The notes beneath the pieces are model-generated. The model was not told where the DNA came from. It saw only the letters and a list, made by a program, of their open reading frames with translations, and made no database searches. DNA of 64,000 bases from Glaciecola petra. Its GTDB lineage: Bacteria > Pseudomonadota > Gammaproteobacteria > Enterobacterales > Alteromonadaceae. Position numbers and translations under genes: made by a program. Below, in pieces: positions 6,462 through 14,694 of the stretch (the first letter of the stretch is position 1; every line of letters starts with the position of its first letter). The stretch spans positions 372,001 to 436,000 of the forward strand of contig NZ_JAVRHX010000002.1 of NCBI RefSeq assembly GCF_031846345.1, in the 5' to 3' direction.

Positions 6462-8120
6462 TTATTTAAGTGCCTTTGTTGCTTCTTGCAAACTCGCATG
6501 GTCATATGGACCTTGAGCAAAGCTAGGTGTTAGTATTTTTTTACTGGCTTGTTCGTATTGAAAAGCAGCATTTAACAGCACGCCGTCGTCAAAAGCTTTA
6601 CCTATAAAGCTCAAACCCAATGGTAAGCCTCTCATGTCGCCCATTGGCACGCTTACGTGAGGGTAACCTGCAATTGCAGCCATCCAGCCAGCTCCAGCAA
6701 ATCCGCCAGGAAAACTATCACCAAAAACCGCATCAATTAAAAAGGCAGGTGTTTGTGAAGGTGATACTAAAAAGTCGAGATTATTTTCCCTTAGCATCCG
6801 ATCTATTCCATTGGTTCTTGTGGCTTGTCTTAAAAACTCAACAAGGGCTTCATACTCTTCGTTATAACCTTCTGTAGATTGGGCATCAATAAATAAAGAT
6901 TGTCCAAATAAAACCAATTGACGAGGAGTTTTATTGTTAAAATCAATAAGTGCTTGCAGGTTGCGGGTGCTCACTGACTTGGGCGTACTCGCCAAGTATT
7001 TGTTAAGTTCGTGTTTAAATTCAATTAATAGCACTTTTAAAGACTTATCCCAAAACTTGTCGGGTGTTTTTAACTCGTTAATGTCAACTAGCGTAACGCC
7101 TTGTGACTCGAGCACTTTTAATGCTTCGTTAAACTTTGCAATTATATCGGGATGTTTACTTTGCGTGCTGCGCAACACCCCGACTCTTTTGCCTTTTAAG
7201 GGTGCCTCCAATAAATCAACATAATTTTGCTTTTTTGAATCGGCATGGAGAGTAGCGGGATCGTTTTTGTCGCTTCCTGCCATAATCGTCAGCATTAAAG
7301 CGGCATCTTTGACATTGCGAGTCATGGGGCCAGCCGTGTCTTGTGTGACAGAAATAGGCACGATGTGTGTACGCGACAACAAACCAACAGTTGGTTTTAC
7401 GCCAACTATGCCATTCATAGTGCTAGGGCAAATAACCGACCCATTGGTTTCGGTGCCAATAGCGAGAGAAGCAAATTGAGCGGCGATTGCTGCCCCTGAG
7501 CCTGAAGACGATCCACAAGGTGTGCGGTCTAAACTATGTGGGTTACGAGTTTGACCGCCAACAGCGCTCCAACCGCTAATCGAATCGTCATCTCTAAAGT
7601 TAGCCCATTCAGATAAGTTAGTTTTGCCAAGAATGACGGCACCTTCAGCTTTAAGTTTTGCAATAATTGGTGCGTCGCGTTTAGTGTTGTTAGCGATTAA
7701 CGCCATAGAGCCTGCTGTAGTTGGTAATTCACTTGTATCAATATTGTCTTTCACTACCACAACAACACCGTGCAGTCTTCCAAGGGTGCCGCCTTCTTGG
7801 ACTTCTTTGTCTTTTTGTTTTGCTTCTGCAATGGCATTTTCATTTAACGATAGCATTGCTTGAACACGCGGCCCTTTTCTATCCATTTTTTCAATTCGAT
7901 TCAAATAAGCAACAACCAGTTCTTCAGACCTTATGGTTTGTTTGGCAATAAGCTTTGCTTGTTCGTGTGCTGGCAATCCCACAAGCCAGTTTGCATTATG
8001 TTCAACGTTTGCACTTGCTAGGCTAATAGAGCCCAAGGTTATCCCCAATAAAATTAAAAGTGGCCTACATTTATAGATGTGTTGAAGTAATTTTGGTGTT
8101 GCTATAGAGAGTTTCATCAT
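6462..8120 (-). CDS. Exported amidase-signature hydrolase
   Basis: A 552-residue amidase-signature enzyme. Residues 1-38 are a probable signal peptide with a hydrophobic core (LLILLGITLG) and an ASA site. The Lys-cisSer-Ser triad is visible: Lys124 (VVVKDNID), Ser204 in the CGSSSGSG loop and nucleophile Ser228 in GTETNGSV. The long C-terminal part, with PSQTPAF and GYPHVSVPMG, fits the family. These enzymes hydrolyse C-N bonds of amides. The signal points to a periplasmic peptide, amino acid amide or wall-derived substrate, unlike GatA. It is a single gene convergent with HiPIP. Confidence 0.9.
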   Translation of the reverse strand: MMKLSIATPKLLQHIYKCRPLLILLGITLGSISLASANVEHNANWLVGLPAHEQAKLIAKQTIRSEELVVAYLNRIEKMDRKGPRVQAMLSLNENAIAEAKQKDKEVQEGGTLGRLHGVVVVVKDNIDTSELPTTAGSMALIANNTKRDAPIIAKLKAEGAVILGKTNLSEWANFRDDDSISGWSAVGGQTRNPHSLDRTPCGSSSGSGAAIAAQFASLAIGTETNGSVICPSTMNGIVGVKPTVGLLSRTHIVPISVTQDTAGPMTRNVKDAALMLTIMAGSDKNDPATLHADSKKQNYVDLLEAPLKGKRVGVLRSTQSKHPDIIAKFNEALKVLESQGVTLVDINELKTPDKFWDKSLKVLLIEFKHELNKYLASTPKSVSTRNLQALIDFNNKTPRQLVLFGQSLFIDAQSTEGYNEEYEALVEFLRQATRTNGIDRMLRENNLDFLVSPSQTPAFLIDAVFGDSFPGGFAGAGWMAAIAGYPHVSVPMGDMRGLPLGLSFIGKAFDDGVLLNAAFQYEQASKKILTPSFAQGPYDHASLQEATKALK

Positions 8121-8348
8121 GTTTACTTTATTTATCCGTTGATGCTACGGCGTGTTTTGCCTGCCGTTTTGATAACTTCATTATCCAGAGTTCAATATTT
8201 ATTAGCAAATCAAATTGCGCATTGATAAATTAGTAAACATAGCTTTGGCGACAGTATAGCCTTTTAAGGCTTCTGGTATTATAAAATCAAGAATGGTGAC
8301 GCTAACTTAAATGGCTTTGCTTCAAATAAATAAAAAAGAGGTGTAGTT

Positions 8349-8945
8349 GTGGTCAAGATTTACGGGGATAAAAAATCGGGTAATTGTTACAAAGTGCAGC
8401 TCACATGCGAATTGTTGCGCATTTCTTATGAGTGGATTGATGTCGATATTCTGGCAAAAGAAACCCAAAGTGAAGCCTTTTTGGCGCTAAATCCAAATGG
8501 TAAAATTCCACTTTTAGTGACCGCCGACGAAAAAGTATTGAGTGAATCAAACGCCATTATCAATTTTCTCGCTACAGATAGTCACTTACTTCCTAACGAT
8601 CCTTACCTCTTAAGTTTGGTGCAACAATGGCAGTTTTTCGAACAATACAGTCACGAACCTTACATTGCGGTTGCTCGTTTTATCAACAAGTACTTGGGTT
8701 TACCTGAAAACAGAAAAGCAGAGTATGTCGAGAAACAAATTGGCGGCAACAAAGCGCTAAGGATCATGAACGAACAGCTCAAAAAAACCGAATATTTGGT
8801 AAGCTCTAGTCTGACAACAGCAGATATTACCTTGTTTGCTTATACGCATGTTGCTCACGAAGGCGGCTTTACACTTGAGAATTATGAGTATGTAAGTGCT
8901 TGGTGTGAGCGTATTAAACAACATCCTTTATATATCAAAATGTAA
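8349..8945 (+). CDS. Glutathione S-transferase family protein
   Basis: A 198-residue cytosolic GST. The N-terminal thioredoxin-like domain reads YGDKKSGNCYKVQL (Ser10 or Cys13 are candidate catalytic residues), then NPNGKIPLL with the cis-proline and SESNAIINFL for glutathione contacts. The C-terminal helical domain has the TTADITLFAYTHVA N-capping segment. The start is GTG at 8349 with AAAAGAGG upstream; no ATG is available near the domain start. Single gene; substrate unknown. Confidence 0.9.
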   Translation: MVKIYGDKKSGNCYKVQLTCELLRISYEWIDVDILAKETQSEAFLALNPNGKIPLLVTADEKVLSESNAIINFLATDSHLLPNDPYLLSLVQQWQFFEQYSHEPYIAVARFINKYLGLPENRKAEYVEKQIGGNKALRIMNEQLKKTEYLVSSSLTTADITLFAYTHVAHEGGFTLENYEYVSAWCERIKQHPLYIKM

Positions 8946-9069
8946 TTAAAAAATTATTTTATAGATTAAAAATTCTAATTGTTAACAAACTTTTAATCTT
9001 GTCTTGCGTAATTCTTATCATACAAAATTTTATTAGTATGTTTTTAATTTAGCAAAGTAAGGATCGAAG

Positions 9070-9852
9070 ATGAAAAAGGTTATGTTAAGTGGCTTGTTAG
9101 TCGTTGCTAGTTTCTCCACTGTTGCTCAAGATGTTTGCGAAGGTTACGGCCCTCAGACGCCTCGTGATATAGATGCGCTTGGTGGCGAGAATAAAGTGAT
9201 TTTCTCCATGGCACCGCCTGCGCAACAGATGAATTTATGTAATATTCATTTCCATAACGCGGCAGAACACAAAGCGAAGGACTTCTCAATTTATGTAGGG
9301 AAAGGCGATAATGGTTATGGTGGCGGTTATGCTTGTGGTATCTCTAAAGAGTTAAGCAAAGCTGAGCTAAAAGCGCCAGAAGGTAAAGTGTGCGGTGGCT
9401 TGAAACCAGGTGATACTATCGAAATGCATTGGGTGCATACTTCATGTGATGTTGCACCAGGGCCAGGTTTAGGCTCATGCTTGTCGGATGCATGCGCCAA
9501 CCCAAACCTTCGTGTAGAAACCCAAGTATTCACGCTTGTAAATGATGCTAACGCGATGAGCTTTGACGACATGGACTACGATGGAAACCAAGTGAATGGG
9601 TATCATCAAGCAGAAATGATTCCAAACACGACGGGTGCGCCTGTGGAGTTTTTGGGTTCAACGACAGGCCCTAGCTTTACAGAGCAAGCTTGTTCACCTC
9701 TGCAAGTGAGCTGGTCGGTGCGTCCACAGTGCGCAAAACTAGATATCAATAGTTTACAAACATGGTGCGAAAGCAATGAGTTTGATGAAAAGAAAGCGCA
9801 TGGTGTTCGCGAGTTGGTAACTGACAAACGTTTACTCTCTCATATCCATTAA
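9070..9852 (+). CDS. Secreted delta-type carbonic anhydrase
   Basis: A 260-residue protein with a cleavable signal peptide (residues 1-20, ending STVAQ). The body resembles the bacterial delta-class carbonic anhydrase family (CA_like, PF10563): MNLCNIHFHNAAEHK with His60, His62 and His67, then IEMHWVHTSCD with His120 and His123, supplying the His ligands for zinc. About a dozen cysteines suggest a disulfide-rich, exported protein. It would hydrate CO2 in the periplasm. AGTAAGGA lies 5-12 bases before the ATG, and a strong terminator follows. Catalysis is inferred from the family. Confidence 0.85.
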   Translation: MKKVMLSGLLVVASFSTVAQDVCEGYGPQTPRDIDALGGENKVIFSMAPPAQQMNLCNIHFHNAAEHKAKDFSIYVGKGDNGYGGGYACGISKELSKAELKAPEGKVCGGLKPGDTIEMHWVHTSCDVAPGPGLGSCLSDACANPNLRVETQVFTLVNDANAMSFDDMDYDGNQVNGYHQAEMIPNTTGAPVEFLGSTTGPSFTEQACSPLQVSWSVRPQCAKLDINSLQTWCESNEFDEKKAHGVRELVTDKRLLSHIH

Positions 9853-9889
9853 AATATCGGCTTAACGCCTTTATTTTTACATTACTAAG

Positions 9890-9913
9890 AACCAGCCATT
9901 AGGCTGGTTTTTT
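9890..9913 (+). terminator. Rho-independent terminator after carbonic anhydrase gene
   Basis: Perfect 8-bp stem AACCAGCC / GGCTGGTT with an ATTA loop, followed by a run of T. Textbook intrinsic terminator 38 bases after the stop codon. Confidence 0.95.
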
Positions 9914-10008
9914 ATGTGACCTTGGTTATAAAAGGAATCTTTTTTTCGCTTTAGTATTGTTCGAAAGGTGCCGATAAAAAGCTACTCGCAGATAAAATAT
10001 TAGTGATT

Positions 10009-11268
10009 ATGTCGGTTATAAACCCCCAACTTAATTTGGAAACAATTCCACTCGAAGATGTAAAAATTGGCATGATGATCCATCAAATTGGAGAGCAAGC
10101 TGGAAAGCTAGTCGTTAAAAAGAAAGGTAGGCTAAAACATAAGAGTGTGCTTGAGCAATTAAGTATTAACGGAGTCAGGTCAGTGATTGTTGAGCTGCCT
10201 AAAACCGAAGATAATGTAAAACCTGAAGCCGAAAACCACATGCCCGCATACGACTTGTTTGAAGATGAGGAAGAAGAGTCGGGTATAGCTGCTCAGCAAG
10301 AGCAAAATCTAGACAAGCATGATAACAAAATAGCATCAGGTGACTTAGAGATTGAACTCGAGCAAGCCACAGTTTTACTCAAACAAGGATTCGCTATACA
10401 CAAGGGCTACGCCGCTGACGCGAAAATTGGGTTGAACTTAGATTTTAGTTCAGCTCAACGCATGGTGGGTGAGATGCACGATAGTTTACAGAAAAACTCC
10501 AATGCTCTTTTATGTATGTCGACAATATTGCAGTCTCACTCATATTTAGCAGAGCATGCTTCTCGCGTTTCTATACTTATGTGCTTTGTTGCACAGCAAT
10601 TAGGTATGTCTCAAGAAGATTGCAAACGACTCGGCTTATTAGGTTATTTATTTGATATTGGTATGGTCAAGGTACCTAAAACAATTGTTCAAAAAAGTGG
10701 CTCACTTGGTGAAGACGAGCGTAAAAAAGTAGAAGAACATGTTCAACATTCTTTAGAGTTGTTGGCACCGCTAAATCTAGATAGTGAAATGCTATTAGCT
10801 ATTGAACAACATCATGAACGATTGCATGGAAAAGGTTACCCAAATGGGTTTGTTGGTGCAAAAATTCAAAAATTCAGTCGTCTGCTAGCTATTGCAGATT
10901 GTTATACTTCGCTCACTTCAGAAAGGCCCTATCGCGATGCTATGAGCCCCGCAGCAGCGATGAAAGTACTAAGTAATCAGGCTAACGGTTATGACCAAAA
11001 GCTGGTGATGAAATTTATACGATGCCTTGGAATTTATCCTGTCGGAAGCCTTGTTGCACTGTCAAACAATCGAATTGCATTGGTAACGCAATCCAATTCA
11101 AAAAAACCGAATTCGCCAGAAGTAAAAGTATTTTATAGTATTACGGGTAAGCATTATTTACCTGCTCAAACTATTAATTTGAGTACCCAACATAATTCAT
11201 TGAAAATCAGCAAGCCGGTCCTTGCCAAAGAGTTTGATTTAAGTCTCGATAGAGTTGTAGGACTCTAA
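10009..11268 (+). CDS. DUF3391 plus degenerate HD-GYP domain protein
   Basis: A 419-residue cytoplasmic protein. Residues about 10-120 match the DUF3391 region often placed before HD-GYP. Residues about 160-330 are an HD-GYP domain: EHASR (His183), a segment expected to read HDIGK, EEHVQHS (His244), EQHHERLHGKGYP (His268-His269, GYP 276-278) and a late IAD (Asp297). The HDIGK segment instead reads FDIGM, so the metal-ligand His of the HD pair is Phe215 and the following Lys is Met. HD-GYP proteins hydrolyse c-di-GMP; loss of this ligand suggests weak or no hydrolysis and possibly a sensing role. A GTG two codons upstream is an alternative start. Confidence 0.87.
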   Translation: MSVINPQLNLETIPLEDVKIGMMIHQIGEQAGKLVVKKKGRLKHKSVLEQLSINGVRSVIVELPKTEDNVKPEAENHMPAYDLFEDEEEESGIAAQQEQNLDKHDNKIASGDLEIELEQATVLLKQGFAIHKGYAADAKIGLNLDFSSAQRMVGEMHDSLQKNSNALLCMSTILQSHSYLAEHASRVSILMCFVAQQLGMSQEDCKRLGLLGYLFDIGMVKVPKTIVQKSGSLGEDERKKVEEHVQHSLELLAPLNLDSEMLLAIEQHHERLHGKGYPNGFVGAKIQKFSRLLAIADCYTSLTSERPYRDAMSPAAAMKVLSNQANGYDQKLVMKFIRCLGIYPVGSLVALSNNRIALVTQSNSKKPNSPEVKVFYSITGKHYLPAQTINLSTQHNSLKISKPVLAKEFDLSLDRVVGL

Positions 11269-11304
11269 TCCCTGTCGTTTTGGTATTTAAGGGTGGTTAT
11301 TGAA

Positions 11305-13353
11305 CTAGACTTCGATTTCGCGGGACAAACCTTGACCGCTTAAGCTTTTAATGAGTCCCTGAAAACTATGTGGCTCAGAAAATAGATGCCCTTGTACATA
11401 GCGACATCCTTTATCTTTGAGGTAATAGAACTGGTCTAAATTTTCAACTCCACTGGCGGTTACTTCTAAAGCATGCGCGCCAGCAATATCCATTATAGCT
11501 GCAATATACACCATAAGTTTAGTATCGTTATTCTTGATTGCTTCTACGAAGCTTCGGTTGATTTTAATTTTTTGAATTGGATAAGCGCTTAAGTGCTCAA
11601 ATGCAGTGAAGCCATTACCAAAATTATCGATCGCGAGTTTAAACCCCATACTTTTTAGTTGGTGTAATGACTGCAGCGTTCTCTCTTGGTCAACAATGCC
11701 AGCAGCTTCACTTATTTCGAATTCAATCCAGCTAGCATCAATTTGGTTTTTGTACAGTTGTTGGCTGATATAATCAATCGTATTAGACATTTGCAGGTCT
11801 AGCGTAGAAATATTTATACTAAATATTATGTTCAAACTCTCAATCAATTTGCGGTTTTCACTGAGGTTTTTGAAGGTTGTGGCAATTACCCAAGTGTTTA
11901 TAGTGTTAATGAGATTAAACTCTTCTGCAATATCGGTCATTTCTGTGGAGCTAAGCTTCTTAAGTTCGGCATTATTCACGTTTAACAATACTTCTACCGA
12001 ATTCACACGTTTTGTGTCGGCATGAAAAGTAGGCATGAAACTTAGTTCAAATTCATTATTTTCTATTGCAGACGAAATTTCTCGTGCTAGCTGCTTGCGT
12101 CTAAAAAACGGATCGTCAATATTGTCTCTATAAACCTTGAACTGATTTTTACCCGTCTTTTTAGCCAAATACATTGCCATATCACCCTCTTCAAAGAGTA
12201 ATTTTAGGTCACCACTTATCGCAGTTCCTGTCGATATACCTATACTTAAGCTGACAGAAAATTTGCTGTCTTCTAGGTCAATTGGCCTAGTCAATTCGTG
12301 AAAGAGATCATCAACGATTTTCACGCATATTTGTATATCAATGGTTTTTAATAAAATAATAAATTCATCACCCGACATCCTCACAAATAAACAATCAACG
12401 TTGTCGTATTGCTCAGCTCGCAGAACATGCCTCGTTTTTTTACTAAACTCTTTTAAAAGCAGGTCACCTACTTTATGCCCATATGTGTCGTTGATCTTTT
12501 TAAAGTCATCTAAATCTATATAAATAAGTGAAAAATCCACGGGATTAGTAATACTTGGATGGTTGGCATCTATCCAATCTTGTAAGCCTCTGCGATTAGT
12601 TAAACCGGTTAGTCTATCTTTAGTTGCTTGTTCAATTAAATGTTGGCGTTGTTTTACAATTAGCAAACTAATAACCAATATCCAAATCACGGAGTTGATA
12701 ATAAGTAATTGCGTTAAAGAAAAATATTGGCCTTTTAATACCAGCGCGTTAAGTTCAAATATATAATCACCACCGGTTTTAGTGTCATGATGCAAAATAT
12801 CAATTTTACTTACATTTCCAACATCAACTTGCGAGTCAGATATTGCAATTTTACGCTCGTTAATCCACCAAGTTTCAACATGCAAGTAGCTTATTGGCAC
12901 TGTTGATTGGCGAGTATCGTTTGCGGTAACAATGATAGAGTTGTATTTTTGCGAGACTAAATCATCGGGAACAGAATAATTATCATTATAGTTTCTGAAG
13001 GTTAGTTTCATCTTGGGGTCTGAAATCGGCGCTGATGTCTTAAATTTAAAATCAATTTCAGTGAACGAACTTAGGTCGATACCTTTAGTGCTGTCATTAG
13101 TTAGTTCGATTTGTATGCCACAAAAATCAACATCTTGTGAACCTGGCATGCTACAACCAACAATATATTTTCCGTTCTTGGTTTCAAGGCTACCAATAGC
13201 CTTACCAATGGTCAATTTATCAACAAGGATATGCTGACTTTGATTGAGTAAATCAATCCTAGTTTCAAATAAGTTGGCAAAGTACGACAATATTATCAGG
13301 CATGAGCATATTAATAGCCCATTAATGATTCTTGTGTAATGAAGTGCTTTCAC
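11305..13353 (-). CDS. Membrane GGDEF protein with degenerate EAL domain
   Basis: 682 residues: membrane helix at about 8-27, a periplasmic beta-rich sensor region to about 208 that resembles a carbohydrate-binding fold, second helix at about 213-233, GGDEF domain (245-410) and EAL domain (420-675). The GGDEF active loop is MSGDEF (327-331), compatible with diguanylate cyclase activity. The EAL domain is eroded: the EAL motif reads EVL (454-456), DDFGTG reads DNFGNG (576-581), and KID reads KIN (597-599). It probably makes c-di-GMP, or senses it, rather than degrading it. GTG is the only start before the first membrane helix. Confidence 0.88.
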   Translation of the reverse strand: MKALHYTRIINGLLICSCLIILSYFANLFETRIDLLNQSQHILVDKLTIGKAIGSLETKNGKYIVGCSMPGSQDVDFCGIQIELTNDSTKGIDLSSFTEIDFKFKTSAPISDPKMKLTFRNYNDNYSVPDDLVSQKYNSIIVTANDTRQSTVPISYLHVETWWINERKIAISDSQVDVGNVSKIDILHHDTKTGGDYIFELNALVLKGQYFSLTQLLIINSVIWILVISLLIVKQRQHLIEQATKDRLTGLTNRRGLQDWIDANHPSITNPVDFSLIYIDLDDFKKINDTYGHKVGDLLLKEFSKKTRHVLRAEQYDNVDCLFVRMSGDEFIILLKTIDIQICVKIVDDLFHELTRPIDLEDSKFSVSLSIGISTGTAISGDLKLLFEEGDMAMYLAKKTGKNQFKVYRDNIDDPFFRRKQLAREISSAIENNEFELSFMPTFHADTKRVNSVEVLLNVNNAELKKLSSTEMTDIAEEFNLINTINTWVIATTFKNLSENRKLIESLNIIFSINISTLDLQMSNTIDYISQQLYKNQIDASWIEFEISEAAGIVDQERTLQSLHQLKSMGFKLAIDNFGNGFTAFEHLSAYPIQKIKINRSFVEAIKNNDTKLMVYIAAIMDIAGAHALEVTASGVENLDQFYYLKDKGCRYVQGHLFSEPHSFQGLIKSLSGQGLSREIEV

Positions 13354-13421
13354 GTGTAGTATTTGCGTTTTACTTAAATGTAGATAGTATATTATCGGCT
13401 AGACTTTGCAAATAGTTAGAT

Positions 13422-14633
13422 TTAACTTGTTAATTTTCTACGTAATTCAGTTAGTTGTGATATTTGCTTATCTTGTTTAGCTAGGCTTTGGGCCTTATCC
13501 AAAAATACCGGAATGTAATCAAATAATGAATGCTCAATGCACTTTTCAATTGTATTGATGCAAGAAGTAAACGAATTACTGGTAAACGCTAAAAATTTGA
13601 TGGCTTGTTCAGCATTTCTAGTAGCAAAATAGTAGTTCGCAATGCTATTTATCATCCTTACTTGAGCGGGACTTAGCTTGTTAGTGGATTTGCTTTTTTG
13701 TAGGCCATTTGCCTCTAAATGAGCGATGAGCAGTTGATGGTATTGCTTTGACAATAGCGTGTCATCAGGGTCAATAAATTGGCCCGAAATATCGTCAAAG
13801 TCGACATGTACAAACTCACTTGAGTGCAACGCATATAAATACTCTGCTTTTTTTTGTGTTGGCCAAGTCACTTGTTTAAAGCAATGAAATAAATTGAGTT
13901 TTAAAACGTTAAGGCTTTCTAGACGATATTTGTAAGCATCTTCAATTTTCATCATAATTGTGTCATAGCGCCACAGCATAAACTCCGCCATAGAAAAAGC
14001 GGCATTATCGGGCAACAAATGAAAGACCGAGATAAGGTCGTTTATTTTTAAGTTGGCTTTCTCAAAGTAAGTTTTTACTTTTGTTTGCTGACGAATGTTT
14101 TTTAACGGCATGGCTTTCACCACTAATTTTTTTAATAGTGCCGAATCAATTTGTTCATGCTTTATATCTGCTAGCGCTAAGTACTTTAGTTGTTGTTCTG
14201 TATCTAACGTCATGAGCTTAAATAATTCATCTTCTAGCTCATTTCGAGGCATAGTGTTGATATATGCTTGGATGCGCTCCTTGCTGTCCCCTTGCTGCAT
14301 TTTACTTAGGCGTTTATTTTGTTCATTTGCAAATATACAAAGCGCGACACAGTGAATGCAAAAATCAAAGTTTTCCGATTTTTCACAATTGCATGCACCT
14401 TCTATATTGCCTTGTAAGTTATACAGATTAACAATATAAAAATGACCATCTTCTATCACCGCAACAAGCTTTTTATCAGACTCTACAATAAATTGGATGT
14501 TTGCGATTACATCCAATGTTGCGGCCAAGGCAACACCTTCTTCAAAGGTCGCTGTTCCAACCTTTCTTTTGATGGCGTCCATGTCTATAAGGTAGGCACT
14601 TTTGGGGTAAGTGTTTATAGAGTCTTTTGGCAA
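13422..14633 (-). CDS. SWIM zinc-finger domain protein
   Basis: A 403-residue cytoplasmic protein with one clear motif: CNCEKSENFDFCIHC (Cys81, Cys83, Cys92, His94), a SWIM-type CxCx(n)CxH zinc site, preceded by the usual TFEEGVALAA entry helix. The rest is helical and low in recognisable motifs. Many bacterial SWIM proteins are linked to SNF2 helicases; none is adjacent here. The function is unknown, with nucleic acid or protein binding most likely. The start is TTG at 14633; an ATG at 14582 just before the domain is a shorter alternative. Confidence 0.75.
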   Translation of the reverse strand: MPKDSINTYPKSAYLIDMDAIKRKVGTATFEEGVALAATLDVIANIQFIVESDKKLVAVIEDGHFYIVNLYNLQGNIEGACNCEKSENFDFCIHCVALCIFANEQNKRLSKMQQGDSKERIQAYINTMPRNELEDELFKLMTLDTEQQLKYLALADIKHEQIDSALLKKLVVKAMPLKNIRQQTKVKTYFEKANLKINDLISVFHLLPDNAAFSMAEFMLWRYDTIMMKIEDAYKYRLESLNVLKLNLFHCFKQVTWPTQKKAEYLYALHSSEFVHVDFDDISGQFIDPDDTLLSKQYHQLLIAHLEANGLQKSKSTNKLSPAQVRMINSIANYYFATRNAEQAIKFLAFTSNSFTSCINTIEKCIEHSLFDYIPVFLDKAQSLAKQDKQISQLTELRRKLTS

Positions 14634-14694
14634 GGGCGATACCTACAATCAAATATGATTTGAGTGTAATATGATACTTTCGTTTTGCAAGCCT

